From assembly GCF_033100135.1 (NCBI RefSeq), contig NZ_CP136920.1, positions 3,033,001-3,097,000 on the forward strand: a stretch of 64,000 bases of DNA. The letters run 5' to 3'. This stretch comes from Rubellicoccus peritrichatus (GTDB lineage: Bacteria; Verrucomicrobiota; Verrucomicrobiia; Opitutales; Cerasicoccaceae). The position numbers and the translations under genes are program-made. Under the pieces are notes generated by a model. That model was not told where the DNA came from, made no database searches, and saw only the letters and a list, made by a program, of their open reading frames with translations. Below, one piece after another: positions 54,112-63,464 of the stretch; position 1 is the first letter of the stretch, and each line of letters begins with the position of its first letter.

Positions 54112-55311
54112 ATGGCTTCAGTTAAGACTGTAAACGACGTCAATCTCTCTGGCAAACGCGTGCTCGTGCGTTGTGATTTCAACGTGCCTTTTGATGAGCA
54201 TGGTAAGATCTCGGACGACACTCGCATCGTCGGTGCGCTTCCGACGATCAAGCATCTCGTAGCCCAGGGAGCAAAAGTTATTCTTTGCAGCCACTTGGGT
54301 CGCCCGAAAGGTGAAAAGAACCCGAAGTTCACGCTCGCTCCGGTTGGAGTCGCTCTTGCCGAGCAGTTGGGGCAGCCTGTGACTTTTGTGGAAGACTGCG
54401 TCGGCGAAACCGTCGAAAAAGCGGTTGCAGCAATGGAAGAGGGGCAGGTGCTCCTGCTTGAGAACGTCCGCTATTATGCTGGCGAAGAGAAGAACGACCC
54501 TGAGTTTGCCAAGCAGTTGGCCAAAGTGGCCGATGCCTACGTCAACGACGCGTTCGGCACTGCACACCGCGCCCATGCTTCAACTGAAGGCGTTGCTCAT
54601 CTGGTTGACACCAAAGTTGCCGGCTTCCTGATTGAGAAGGAGCTGGAGTTTCTCGGTAGCAAAACAAGCACGCCGGAACGCCCGTTTATTGTTATTCTTG
54701 GTGGTGCTAAGGTTTCTGACAAGATCACCGTGATCGAGGCATTACTCGAAAAGGCTGATGTCATGCTGATTGGCGGCGCCATGGCTTACACTTTTGCACT
54801 CGCTTTGGGGAAGACCGTTGGTGACAGCCTTTCCGAACCAGACAAGGTTGAGACCGCCAAGGCTTGCCTCGCCAAGGCCGAAGCCAAGGGAGTCAAATTC
54901 CTTCTGCCGGTTGATAATCTCACGACAGACAAGTTGGACTTCGGTAACGCCAGCGTTGGCCAGACTCAAATTGCTGAAGGCAACATTGTTGATGGCTGGG
55001 AAGGTGTTGATATTGGCCCGAAAACGACAGAGCTTTACAAAGCTGAGATCGCCAAGGCAAAAACCATCCTCTGGAACGGTCCAATGGGGGTTTTTGAAAT
55101 CGATGCCAGCTCAAAGGGCACTTTTGCTGTTGCTGAGGCCGTGGCTGACGCAGATGCCGTTTCCATTATTGGTGGCGGTGATTCCGTGAAGGCTGTGAAG
55201 AAGGCCGGTTACGGAGACAAGGTTTCTTTTATTAGCACAGGTGGCGGTGCCAGTCTTGAATTCCTCGAAGGAAAGACACTTCCCGGCGTTGCTGCACTCG
55301 AGACGAAGTAA
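54112..55311 (+). CDS. pgk: Phosphoglycerate kinase
   Basis: 399 residues from ATG 54112; the frame is open to 54040 but the extra residues do not match the family. Substrate-binding signature [12 protein letters not shown], the [13 protein letters not shown] loop, the hinge and the ATP-binding [13 protein letters not shown] segment are all present. It converts 1,3-bisphosphoglycerate and ADP to 3-phosphoglycerate and ATP in glycolysis. tpiA follows 53 bases later in the same direction, the usual glycolytic pairing, and a strong terminator closes the unit. Its GC-rich codon use contrasts with the AT-rich left half of the window. Confidence 0.97.
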   Translation: MASVKTVNDVNLSGKRVLVRCDFNVPFDEHGKISDDTRIVGALPTIKHLVAQGAKVILCSHLGRPKGEKNPKFTLAPVGVALAEQLGQPVTFVEDCVGETVEKAVAAMEEGQVLLLENVRYYAGEEKNDPEFAKQLAKVADAYVNDAFGTAHRAHASTEGVAHLVDTKVAGFLIEKELEFLGSKTSTPERPFIVILGGAKVSDKITVIEALLEKADVMLIGGAMAYTFALALGKTVGDSLSEPDKVETAKACLAKAEAKGVKFLLPVDNLTTDKLDFGNASVGQTQIAEGNIVDGWEGVDIGPKTTELYKAEIAKAKTILWNGPMGVFEIDASSKGTFAVAEAVADADAVSIIGGGDSVKAVKKAGYGDKVSFISTGGGASLEFLEGKTLPGVAALETK

Positions 55312-55364
55312 GCCCCAACTACTACCCAAACACACTAACGGATTCACTAAAAACGGTTTAGATA

Positions 55365-56156
55365 ATGCCTCAATCAAGAAAATACCTGATCGCAGGGAAC
55401 TGGAAAATGAACAAGACCGCCTCGGATGGCGTTGATTTGATCAACGGAATCATCAATGAGGTTGGCGACCAAAACGAAGTCGGTGTCGCAGTGTGCCCGC
55501 CTTATACTGCGCTGGAGTCAGCAGCTGAAGTCCTTTCGAATGTGAACAACATTCAGCTTGGCGCACAGAACATGCACTTCGAGCCGGAAGGTGCTTACAC
55601 CGGTGAGATTTCCGCAACGATGCTTCGCACGCTGTATGTTAACTTTGTCATCCTTGGGCACAGTGAGCGTCGTGAATACTTCAGCGAGTGTGATGACCTG
55701 GTTAACCGTAAGGTGCTGGCCGCACTTGAGAGTAATTTGAAGCCAATCCTTTGTGTTGGTGAAACGCTTGAGCAGCGCGAAGATGGTGACACGCTCAGTG
55801 TTGTTTCCAAGCAGGTCGATGGAGGCCTCAAGGATGTTGCTGCTGACAAGGCGGATCAGGTGGTTATTGCCTACGAGCCTGTTTGGGCAATCGGAACAGG
55901 CAAGACGGCTACCCCTGAGATGGCTCAGGAAGTCCACGCCAGCATTCGCAAGATCCTGGTTGATCGCTTTGACGAAACCATTGCTCAGAAAATTCGTATC
56001 ATCTATGGTGGTTCTATGAAGCCAGCCAATGCCGACGAACTCCTGGCTCAAAAGGACATTGACGGTGGCTTGATCGGCGGTGCTTCTCTCGAAGCCAAGT
56101 CTTTCGGCAAGCTGGTTGCCTCTGCACTGGCAGCGAGTCGCAAAGACGCTGAGTAA
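55365..56156 (+). CDS. tpiA: Triosephosphate isomerase
   Basis: 263 residues with all catalytic residues: Asn12 and Lys14 (GNWKMN), His99 (ILGHSERREYF) and Glu171 (AYEPVWAIGTGKTATP), plus the phosphate-gripping IIYGGSMKPANADEL. It interconverts dihydroxyacetone phosphate and glyceraldehyde 3-phosphate in the cytoplasm. It is downstream of pgk and is followed by an intrinsic terminator. Confidence 0.97.
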   Translation: MPQSRKYLIAGNWKMNKTASDGVDLINGIINEVGDQNEVGVAVCPPYTALESAAEVLSNVNNIQLGAQNMHFEPEGAYTGEISATMLRTLYVNFVILGHSERREYFSECDDLVNRKVLAALESNLKPILCVGETLEQREDGDTLSVVSKQVDGGLKDVAADKADQVVIAYEPVWAIGTGKTATPEMAQEVHASIRKILVDRFDETIAQKIRIIYGGSMKPANADELLAQKDIDGGLIGGASLEAKSFGKLVASALAASRKDAE

Positions 56157-56181
56157 AGGAACATTACACAAACACTTTTGA

Positions 56182-56216
56182 ACAGCCACGATCCTTCTGG
56201 GACGTGGCTGTTTTTT
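56182..56216 (+). terminator. Intrinsic terminator of pgk-tpiA
   Basis: The arms ACAGCCACG and CGTGGCTGT form a nine-base-pair perfect stem with a 12-base loop, followed at once by a run of T (TTTTTT, 56211-56216), 26 bases after the tpiA stop. The next 240 bases up to the ankyrin gene hold no visible feature. Confidence 0.93.
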
Positions 56217-56455
56217 GAGCTGAATGTATGGAGCCCATTGTTTAAGATAAGATTTATTGAGCGTACTCACATATGGTGATGAAGTCGAAAGCACATGGGC
56301 TTGACAACATCACGCCTGTCGTGATTGATATTCATTAGTGCTCGTTTGGGAGCCCCCAGTCTGCGGGAAGAACTTAAAGTTCACCAAATTAAATCCAAAA
56401 TAGTCCAACCTAACTCTCCGGCCCATCTGCAGACAGGCCGCAATCAAGGAAAGTT

Positions 56456-57715
56456 ATGGTTATGAATGTGAAGGAACTCTCCGAACGTCCAAATATTGAT
56501 TATCTTGGGGCGCAGGCGAAGGCGTTGCTTAAGCAATATCGAAAAGGCGATAACAAGGCTCTGGAGCAGATCCGAAATCACTTCCCAAAGTATAAATCAT
56601 ATTCGCTGGAAGCCATTCAAGCCGCGAAGTTTGGTTTGCAAGATGCCTTGCTGGTAATCAGTCGTGAGTATGGATTTGCCAATTGGTCATTGCTGAAACA
56701 TCATGTTGAAAAAGTTAGTGCACCATCACTTTCTGAAGACACGCGCGCCTTGATCAAGGCTTCAGCTCAAGGAGACGCGAAGGCTGTCAGGCGATTGCTT
56801 TCTGAAGGTGCTGATGCAAAGCACGTTTGCACTTATTACGGTCAAGGTAACGAACGCTATAAATACGAACCACCATTGTTGCAGACTGTGAGGAATGGGC
56901 ATGCGGAATGTGCAGAACTCCTACTACAATATGGTGCGCAAACTATTGCTGGCCATTGGAGTGCGTTGGCAGAAGCCAGGAAGTGTAATCAAACGAAAAT
57001 TGTTGAGCTTTTGGAAGATTACCAAGCGGGAGCTTTTGATTTACACCGGGCATTGTCCGCTCACGATCTCGATAAGATTCGCAGCATACTTAAACGAACT
57101 CCTTCGCTTGCATCCAGTTTTGAAGGATCGCATGACGATATCCCAGCTCCACTATTTCTTGCCGCACAACTTGGCGAGACTGAAGCGGTGAGCTTGCTTC
57201 TGGAAGCGGGAGCAGATCCGCATGCGGCATTTGAAACAACTACATTCACCGCACTCACCACTGCTCGCTATCATGGTCATCAAGACATCGTGATTCTTCT
57301 GGAAGATTTAGGAGCAGAAAGCCTTCCGTTAACAGATTGTATTTATGCAGCCAGCCAGGGCGATTTGACGAAAGTAGTTAACTTTATCAGGGATGGGGTA
57401 GGGATTAACGAGAAGGATATATGTAAACATCATATATTACCCCATGCATTTTTTTCCGGAAATCATGAGCTTGTTAATTGGCTGATTGCGAACGGAGCAG
57501 ATATTAATCAATCACTTGGTTGGGAAAACTATCTTTGGTTTCGGCGTTACATTTCATGTGGTGATTATAAAACCCTGCGCTTCATTTTAGATCTTGGATT
57601 CAAGCTTAACTCGCCAGGGCAATATGGTGTTCAGCTCATCGAAGAAGCACGTAAACATGAACAGCAAGAAATTGCGCAGTTGCTTGAAGAGCGGATGAAG
57701 TCTGAATCGGTTTGA
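56456..57715 (+). CDS. Ankyrin-repeat protein
   Basis: 419 residues preceded by AAGGAAAG. The first 75 residues are helical (LKQYRKGDNKALEQIR, FGFANW-like LISREYGFANWSLLKHHVE), a motif common in front of ankyrin repeats in this phylum. From about residue 95 several ankyrin repeats follow (LIKASAQGDAKAVRRLLSEG, LFLAAQLGETEAVSLLLEAG, LTTARYHGHQDIVILLEDLG, CIYAASQGDLTKVVNFI). No signal peptide is present, so it acts as a cytoplasmic protein-binding module. Partners are unknown; it ends nine bases before the convergent dihydrouridine synthase gene. Confidence 0.85.
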   Translation: MVMNVKELSERPNIDYLGAQAKALLKQYRKGDNKALEQIRNHFPKYKSYSLEAIQAAKFGLQDALLVISREYGFANWSLLKHHVEKVSAPSLSEDTRALIKASAQGDAKAVRRLLSEGADAKHVCTYYGQGNERYKYEPPLLQTVRNGHAECAELLLQYGAQTIAGHWSALAEARKCNQTKIVELLEDYQAGAFDLHRALSAHDLDKIRSILKRTPSLASSFEGSHDDIPAPLFLAAQLGETEAVSLLLEAGADPHAAFETTTFTALTTARYHGHQDIVILLEDLGAESLPLTDCIYAASQGDLTKVVNFIRDGVGINEKDICKHHILPHAFFSGNHELVNWLIANGADINQSLGWENYLWFRRYISCGDYKTLRFILDLGFKLNSPGQYGVQLIEEARKHEQQEIAQLLEERMKSESV

Positions 57716-57724
57716 GGAAACAGT

Positions 57725-58705
57725 CTATGGCGTTGTTAGTTCCTGCTTGCTTGCAACGAAGGCTTTAAGTTCATCCAATGAAACAATCGTATCGATTTTG
57801 GCTCGGACTTTTCGCGAGCCAGGCATGTCCTTGGTCAGTGCCTTTAATTTGGCGCGCATCCAGCGGATGTCGTTCGGGTCTTTATGTTTGAACTGAGTTG
57901 AGAGGAGCAATTCTGCAAACCTCAGAATGGTTGACCAGCGTTCAGGGATAGTTGGCGCCTCGGGAATTTCTCCGGTTGCGAGGTAGTGTTTTATTTCTTT
58001 GAAAAGCCAAGGGTAACCCATTGCGGCGCGACCAATCATGAGTCCCGAAACAGGGGACTCTTCGCGGATGCGAACAACGTCCTTGCATGTGCTGACGTCG
58101 CCGTTGCCTACCACCGGGATGGAAAGTTCTGCCGCTACCGCATTAATCACTTTCCAGTCGGCCTTGCCAGAGTAGCGCTGCATTTTCGTGCGTCCGTGGA
58201 TCGCGAGTGCCTGGGCACCTGCGGATTCGACCAGTCGTCCAACCTCTGGGGCGACAACAGAATCTTCGTCCCAGCCAATGCGAATCTTTACGGTGACAGG
58301 CGTGTGGACTGCTTGAACAATGGCTTCAGTGATCTTTGCCAACTTATCTGGTTCTCTCAAAAGAGAAGATCCTGCTGCCTGATCGGTCACCTTGTCCGCC
58401 GGACAACCGCAATTGATATCGATGAAGTCTGGTCTCACTCGTGCTTCAATTCGCCTGGCAGCTTCAGCCATGCGCTCGGGCGATGATCCGAAAACCTGCA
58501 CGCCCATCGGACGTTGTTCCTCCGTAAAGTCAACGGATCGCCAGGATTCCTCACCACCGGATATCAAGCTATCGGCCATGACGAATTCCGTCACCATCAC
58601 ATCTGCCCCTTGTTCTTTGCACAGCTGACGAAAGGCCACGTCGGTAAAACGTGCCATCGGAGCGAGGTAGAGCGGATAAGCTCCATCTGCAAACCACGGA
58701 AGCAT
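57725..58705 (-). CDS. dusB: tRNA-dihydrouridine synthase (DusB/NifR3 type)
   Basis: 326 residues. [15 protein letters not shown] is the FMN-binding start of the barrel, [20 protein letters not shown] contains the catalytic Cys101, and [28 protein letters not shown] and VVGNGDVS are conserved. The C-terminal helical domain for tRNA binding follows. It reduces specific uridines in the tRNA D-loop using NADPH. Assignment to the DusB rather than another Dus clade is by overall resemblance. Confidence 0.9.
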   Translation of the reverse strand: MLPWFADGAYPLYLAPMARFTDVAFRQLCKEQGADVMVTEFVMADSLISGGEESWRSVDFTEEQRPMGVQVFGSSPERMAEAARRIEARVRPDFIDINCGCPADKVTDQAAGSSLLREPDKLAKITEAIVQAVHTPVTVKIRIGWDEDSVVAPEVGRLVESAGAQALAIHGRTKMQRYSGKADWKVINAVAAELSIPVVGNGDVSTCKDVVRIREESPVSGLMIGRAAMGYPWLFKEIKHYLATGEIPEAPTIPERWSTILRFAELLLSTQFKHKDPNDIRWMRAKLKALTKDMPGSRKVRAKIDTIVSLDELKAFVASKQELTTP

Positions 58706-58770
58706 TTGAGTAAGATCGTTTCAGGCTGGCTTGGAGTCAAGCCGGGGAAAGATGAAGTGCTTAACCGATG

Positions 58771-58784
58771 CCGTATAAATACGG
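58771..58784. promoter_or_regulatory. 14-bp palindrome CCGTA-N4-TACGG upstream of two-component operon
   Basis: CCGTATAAATACGG is a perfect six-base inverted repeat around AA. It ends 72 bases before the ATG 58857 chosen for the sensor kinase. A nearly identical palindrome sits 73 bases before the PEP-CTERM gene at 62345, so this is a likely binding site of a shared regulator, possibly the response regulator encoded just downstream. Confidence 0.6.
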
Positions 58785-58856
58785 GGTGAGAAGACCGTGC
58801 CTTTCAGGAGATTCGTGTTTTCTGTTATCTTGAGCTGTAAGCGTAAATTTGCTCAA

Positions 58857-60758
58857 ATGCACTCAATGCCACAGATTATTCGAAAAATTGCCAGGACTCC
58901 GATTTGGATTCTGGTTTTTGTTGGCATTGCATTGACGCCATTCTTTTTTCAAGACGATTCAAATGCCATAAAGCCACTCCTAGAATTACCGCAAGACGAG
59001 ATCCTTTTTCAGCAGGGAGATATGAGCGAGTGGTCAGAGCCGGATTTTGATGACAGTGATTGGGCGCAGGTCACTTTGCCTGATAACTGGTGGCAGAGAG
59101 GTATACGTCCAATGGGGGCGAAATGTTGGTATCGAATTCCGTTTACATTGGATAATGCCTTTCGGAATCAAACCTTGGTGGTTTCTCTTGGTTACGTTGG
59201 TTCTGTTTCAGAGATTTATCTCAACGGAGAAAGAATCGGCGGGGAGGGGAGCTTTTATCCCGTGTCGATTCCGCCACAGCGTACCGTGCATGCTGCGATA
59301 TTGCCAAATCAGTTGTTACATTATGGTGGAGCAGAGAATCTTCTCTCTGTGAGGGTTAAGAGTCTCGTCGGAGCTGGTGGTTTGTTAAGTGACTCTCTCA
59401 CAGTATATCCGAGTGATGCCTTTTGGGATATAAAAGAACGCGCTGAGTACAGCCGCGAGACATGGAAGATAATCGTCTTCGCAATTTGTCTGGTTTGCTT
59501 TTGTTTGTTCATGGGCATCAGTTACCTGATTAAAGATCAGTATCGTGGAGCTTATCGTGCAACCGCATGGATCGCTTTCGCCAATGGCTTTGGTGTGCTC
59601 TATCATTCCCATTTGTTTCAAACTTCGACCGGGGTGTCGGAGCTTGTTGTTTTGGCTTACTTTGTGATGACTATTATTTTACCAGTAGCCATGTACCAGC
59701 TGGCAAGATCAGTTGGTCGTAAGAAGGCATCACCCTGGTTTAATGGCATCATGGCCTTATCGGTTGTAGGCTACGTTGGCACAGCTCTGGCTGCCGGTCC
59801 GAATTTTCATTTGTCGGCCTTGGCCTATGCTATACTCAGCAGCGTTTCACTGATACTTAGCCTTGTTCTCATTGTAGGTGGTATTCGTGGAGGAATTCCC
59901 AATGCTAAAGTAGTGCTTCTTGGGTTGCTCATTTTTACGACAGCAGGGAGTTTGGAGCTCATCAGTCTCGCCTGGGGATGGCTACCTTATGCGACTCTCT
60001 TCTGGGGCCCGGTTGAGTTGGGGATCATTGGCTTTCTATTAGCAATGAGTTGGGTTTTGCTGAGCCAGTACTTTCAAATACATCGCCGTGAGCAGATGCT
60101 GGGGCAAAGGCTTTTGAAGATTCAGGACGACGAACGCCAACGCATCGGCCACAACTTGCATGACGGGATTGCCCAGGATTTAATCGCACTTCAGTATGAA
60201 ATCCGTTTGCTGCAAAAGGGAAGTGAAGGCAAAAAGGCTGAACAGTTACGGCAGGTTTCAGAATACACTCGAGAAATCTTGAGTGAGACCCGTGCTTTGG
60301 CGGAAGACTTTCAGCCTTTCAGTGAGGGCAACCGTTCTTTGGTTGGAAGTATCGAAGAATGGGAAGGGCAGTTGCAACGTCGGCATAAGGTAAAATTTAC
60401 GAATGAATTTTCGCCAGTCGATGTCGATGGCACCATTGCGGAGGCAATCTATCGTGTTATTCAGGAAGCTACACAAAATGCCTGCCGACATGGCAGGGCT
60501 GAAGAGATAAAAGTTCGACTCAGCGATTCGAATGATGATAGCGTCAAACTTCAAATTGAAGATTATGGAGTCGGGTTTGATCCGCTTCAGATCAACAGTA
60601 CGAGTTTAGGAGTTCGGTTCATGAAAGATCGTGTGGAGGCTTGTGGAGGCCAGTTCAGTTTGAAAAGCGAACTGGGCAAGGGCACTGTCGTTTCCGTCTG
60701 GTTGCCCAAGGCGGACGAGCGGAATCTTTCAAAGAAAGTGATGCAGGATGGCGAATAA
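58857..60758 (+). CDS. Sensor histidine kinase with GH2-like ectodomain
   Basis: From ATG 58857 this gives 633 residues; an earlier GTG at 58797 would lie close to the palindrome and is less likely. After an N-terminal membrane segment (TPIWILVFVGIALTPFFF) comes a beta-sandwich resembling the sugar-binding domain of GH2 enzymes (DFDDSDWAQVTLPDNWWQRG, LGYVGSVSEIYLNGERIG). About seven membrane helices follow (for example IIVFAICLVCFCLFMGISYL), then a HisKA_3 box with His435 (ERQRIGHNLHDGIAQDLIAL) and an HATPase domain (VIQEATQNACRHG, DYGVGFDP). Architecture and adjacency show it phosphorylates the NarL-type regulator at 60748, whose start overlaps its stop. The ectodomain suggests it senses a glycan. 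Confidence 0.88.
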   Translation: MHSMPQIIRKIARTPIWILVFVGIALTPFFFQDDSNAIKPLLELPQDEILFQQGDMSEWSEPDFDDSDWAQVTLPDNWWQRGIRPMGAKCWYRIPFTLDNAFRNQTLVVSLGYVGSVSEIYLNGERIGGEGSFYPVSIPPQRTVHAAILPNQLLHYGGAENLLSVRVKSLVGAGGLLSDSLTVYPSDAFWDIKERAEYSRETWKIIVFAICLVCFCLFMGISYLIKDQYRGAYRATAWIAFANGFGVLYHSHLFQTSTGVSELVVLAYFVMTIILPVAMYQLARSVGRKKASPWFNGIMALSVVGYVGTALAAGPNFHLSALAYAILSSVSLILSLVLIVGGIRGGIPNAKVVLLGLLIFTTAGSLELISLAWGWLPYATLFWGPVELGIIGFLLAMSWVLLSQYFQIHRREQMLGQRLLKIQDDERQRIGHNLHDGIAQDLIALQYEIRLLQKGSEGKKAEQLRQVSEYTREILSETRALAEDFQPFSEGNRSLVGSIEEWEGQLQRRHKVKFTNEFSPVDVDGTIAEAIYRVIQEATQNACRHGRAEEIKVRLSDSNDDSVKLQIEDYGVGFDPLQINSTSLGVRFMKDRVEACGGQFSLKSELGKGTVVSVWLPKADERNLSKKVMQDGE

Positions 60759-61374
60759 GACAATTCGCATACTGGTGGCCGAAGATCATCAGATGGTTCG
60801 TCAGGGTTTGTGTAAAATGCTATCCCTTGAAACTGATTATGAAGTCTGCCGTGAGTGCGATGATGGGATTGACGCATTGGAAGCCATCCGTGAACTGGAA
60901 CCGGATATCGCGCTATTGGACCATGCACTTCCGAGAATAACAGGTCTGGCAATCGTGAAAGAACTTTACCCCGAGAAGCGGCCTACACGGTTAATCATGT
61001 TGAGTTCCTACCGGCAGCCGATGTTGATTGCTGAAGCCTTGCGCCATGGCGTTGCCGCTTATGTGATCAAGGACGAAGCCTTTGAAGAACTGGATACTGC
61101 CATTCGTAAGGCAATGGATGGTAAGCTGTATTTGAGTGGTGGGATCGGTCAGGATGAGCTCCGTGAGGCATTGCATCAGTTGCCATTGAGTAAACGCGAA
61201 CTGGAAGTTCTCCAGGGCATCCTGCAAGGCCTGTCCGCAAAAATGATTGCGGATCGCCTGTCAATTGGGGTGCGCACCGTCGAGAGTTATCGCAACAACC
61301 TGATCCAAAAATTTTCAGTTGAGACTTCGCTTTCACTTGTGCGAAAAGCAATCGAGTCTGGGCTTGGGATTTAG
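60748..61374 (+). CDS. NarL/FixJ-family response regulator
   Basis: 208 residues, overlapping the kinase gene by 11 bases. The receiver domain has acidic Glu12-Asp13 (VAEDHQMVRQG), phospho-acceptor Asp58 (IALLDHALP) and the conserved Lys (YVIKDEAFEEL). The C-terminal LuxR-type helix-turn-helix is LSKRELEVLQGILQGLSAK to VRTVESYRNNLIQKF. It would be phosphorylated by the upstream sensor and bind DNA as a dimer; the palindromes at 58771 and 62258 are candidate sites, which would mean autoregulation and control of PEP-CTERM genes. Confidence 0.93.
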   Translation: MANKTIRILVAEDHQMVRQGLCKMLSLETDYEVCRECDDGIDALEAIRELEPDIALLDHALPRITGLAIVKELYPEKRPTRLIMLSSYRQPMLIAEALRHGVAAYVIKDEAFEELDTAIRKAMDGKLYLSGGIGQDELREALHQLPLSKRELEVLQGILQGLSAKMIADRLSIGVRTVESYRNNLIQKFSVETSLSLVRKAIESGLGI

Positions 61375-61406
61375 AGTATTACCATTCATCCGGTAACTCG
61401 ATTCAC

Positions 61407-61437
61407 AAAAAAAACGCCCAACGAAATTCGCTGAGCG
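61407..61437 (-). terminator. Intrinsic terminator of PEP-CTERM gene
   Basis: On the minus strand CGCTCAGCGAA pairs with TTCGTTGGGCG (two G-T pairs), leading directly into eight T residues. It lies 24 bases past the stop of the minus-strand PEP-CTERM gene. The absence of a T-run on the plus side argues against efficient termination of the response-regulator transcript. Confidence 0.85.
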
Positions 61438-61460
61438 CTCTAAATATTATGGAGAAAAAC

Positions 61461-62144
61461 TTAAGCGTTACTTCTACGGCGATATGCGGCAAAGCCCAAG
61501 CCAAGGGCTCCAAGAATCATTGCATAAGTGCCTGGCTCGGGAACTGCCGTTACGTTATCAACCCCAAGGGTCGCTGTGATTGCATCTCCCCGAAAATTTG
61601 CTCCACCGGCCGAACTGATCAAGCGAAGTTGGGTGACACCTCCTAGAGTTTGGCCTACATTAGTTCCGGCTGCTGTAGCACCAGCGGCACCAGTTGCAGT
61701 TAATGAGCCAGCATCGATTGGAATTAAGATGCTTGTCCATCCACTGCCTGCTCCAAGTGATACACTGTTAGTGGAAACCCAGCCGCCGCCAGGGCCGGTG
61801 ATGGCAAATCGCAGGTCGAGTGCCGTCGCTCCTGTATTGTTGACGTCAAGACTGATCCCGGTCACACCAGCAGTTGTATAATCCCCGGTCCATCCGGAGT
61901 CTGTGTTGAAGGCAGCCAGGCGAGCGACTCCAGTGCCGGATGCGAACTGCATAAAGGGATCGCTGCCACCGCCGGGGCCACCAGTGGCGATGCGGGTTGG
62001 TGAGTCGGAGGTTACATTGCCATGCTGCCATCCTTCGACGTCAGTTGAAAAGTCATTGCTGAAACCAATGCTGATTGCGGATGCTTCGAATGAAACGAGA
62101 GCAAGTGCAGCCACCGTTAAACGAGGTAGTAGTCGGGAGATCAT
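61461..62144 (-). CDS. PEP-CTERM sorting-domain protein (glycine/alanine-rich)
   Basis: 227 residues with a signal peptide (LLPRLTVAALALVSFEASA) and a complete PEP-CTERM tail: AVPEPGTYAMILGALGLGFAAYRRRS, i.e. Val-Pro-Glu-Pro, membrane helix and basic end. The 170-residue middle is beta-rich with many Gly/Thr/Ala. PEP-CTERM proteins are recognised by exosortase, moved across the inner membrane and built into extracellular polymeric material. No exosortase gene is in the window. It is divergent from another PEP-CTERM gene. Confidence 0.93.
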   Translation of the reverse strand: MISRLLPRLTVAALALVSFEASAISIGFSNDFSTDVEGWQHGNVTSDSPTRIATGGPGGGSDPFMQFASGTGVARLAAFNTDSGWTGDYTTAGVTGISLDVNNTGATALDLRFAITGPGGGWVSTNSVSLGAGSGWTSILIPIDAGSLTATGAAGATAAGTNVGQTLGGVTQLRLISSAGGANFRGDAITATLGVDNVTAVPEPGTYAMILGALGLGFAAYRRRSNA

Positions 62145-62257
62145 GCCTGTTTTTTAACACCATGCCTGATGTAGTCAAATGCTTAGGCAAGGGGTGTTTC
62201 CTCTAATTCGCTACATCGGAAGTAGTTTTAAATGCATTTGGTGCCTTTTTTGACTCA

Positions 62258-62271
62258 CCGTAAAAATACGG
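62258..62271. promoter_or_regulatory. 14-bp palindrome CCGTA-N4-TACGG between divergent PEP-CTERM genes
   Basis: CCGTAAAAATACGG has five-base arms and matches the palindrome at 58771 in 13 of 14 positions. It ends 73 bases before ATG 62345 and lies 113 bases upstream of the minus-strand PEP-CTERM start, so it could control either gene or both. Confidence 0.6.
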
Positions 62272-62344
62272 AGGGGCGGATTGTTGGCCATAAGTCCGAT
62301 ATGCTTATGCTGTAGCTGTTCAATCAAACAACACTGTAGATCTT

Positions 62345-63172
62345 ATGAAACACACTATTACTATTCTTCTCGCATCAATATTATCCCAAGGCATATCTGC
62401 TGCGATTACGGCTCCTGTTAGCGGCCCGGTTATCGGCAATGGTGTCATTAACCTCGGAAGTCCCGAGCCGGTCTTCAACGAGTTTGGAGTTCAAATCACA
62501 CACCCATTTCACAGTTCTTTTGCCAATATTTATGGAGAACTGACCGGAGCAGAGTCATTTGACTTTGATACGGGCAATGATCTGGCATTGGGCCATAACG
62601 CGATTAATAATGTCGTTTATACCGACCCAGCGGCTCCTACCGGCAATGGATATTGGTCTGGCCTGATTGGTATCAATCATGGCCTGTCAGGTGCTCTTGG
62701 GATTGCCGAGTCCTCTCAAATTGGCTTTGCCTTTCGCGGTTTTTCTCTGAATCCCAATGTTGCGACGGATTACTTCATCAATACCACGACCAACGTCGAG
62801 ACGCGTATCTACCGTAATGGTGAAGTCGGCATATTTGATCTCAGTACCAACACCATGGTTTATACGCAAGGTGGATTGATTGCGAAGATCTTTACTGATT
62901 GGGATGGCGGCGATACCGGTGTTACCGCTTTTGACACAGACGCGGGTATTGGTGACATCGACACATCGATTGAAGGCTGGAATGATATTATCACTTCCTA
63001 CTATGCAGACAGCGATACACCGATCCAGGTCGATGGAGGCACTCTTGAAGGTAACTATGCAGTGTTTCCCGGCGTTGGAGAAGTGACTGCTGTCCCCGAG
63101 CCAAATGCGATATATGGTGCTGCACTAGTCCTGTTCGGAGTGCTGGTTTTTCGCCGGCGTTTCAAAAGTTAA
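62345..63172 (+). CDS. PEP-CTERM sorting-domain protein
   Basis: 275 residues with a signal peptide (TITILLASILSQGISAA) and a PEP-CTERM tail (AVPEPNAIYGAALVLFGVLVFRRRF). The middle part is a beta-rich extracellular domain (FGVQITHPFHSSFANIY, GLIGINHGLSGALGIAES) of no named family. It is expected to be sorted by exosortase and to become part of the extracellular matrix. It is preceded by the palindrome shared with the two-component operon and followed by a terminator hairpin. Confidence 0.92.
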   Translation: MKHTITILLASILSQGISAAITAPVSGPVIGNGVINLGSPEPVFNEFGVQITHPFHSSFANIYGELTGAESFDFDTGNDLALGHNAINNVVYTDPAAPTGNGYWSGLIGINHGLSGALGIAESSQIGFAFRGFSLNPNVATDYFINTTTNVETRIYRNGEVGIFDLSTNTMVYTQGGLIAKIFTDWDGGDTGVTAFDTDAGIGDIDTSIEGWNDIITSYYADSDTPIQVDGGTLEGNYAVFPGVGEVTAVPEPNAIYGAALVLFGVLVFRRRFKS

Positions 63173-63204
63173 ATCTTTCTATTCACTGTTACTACCTTAC
63201 ACAG

Positions 63205-63248
63205 AAAAACGGCTGCGGGGATTTTTCCTGCAGCCGTTTACTGTTTTT
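63205..63248 (+). terminator. Intrinsic terminator of PEP-CTERM gene
   Basis: The arms AAACGGCTGC and GCAGCCGTTT form a 10-base-pair stem with a 13-base loop, followed by TACTGTTTTT. It starts 33 bases after the stop. The following 215 bases to the next start hold no recognised feature. Confidence 0.85.
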
Positions 63249-63464
63249 AGCGTACTCTGTATATGGATGACCAGGCTGTGCCTTCAAATTAATTTATGTG
63301 CAGATTTACACCACTTTTGGGCTCAATATCCGAAATTCCTTTATCCATGAGCTTTGGAAACCCAGTCCAGCGTCGCTAACGGTCGGAAGCCATGGCACAA
63401 CGGTGGTTAGACGAATTCTTTGATCCAACTGTCAGATATTTGCGCTGGTTGGTATAAACAGGTA

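Noticed and set aside
61415..61437. Terminator for the response-regulator gene
   Set aside because: The T-run exists only on the minus strand, so the hairpin was assigned to the minus-strand PEP-CTERM gene.
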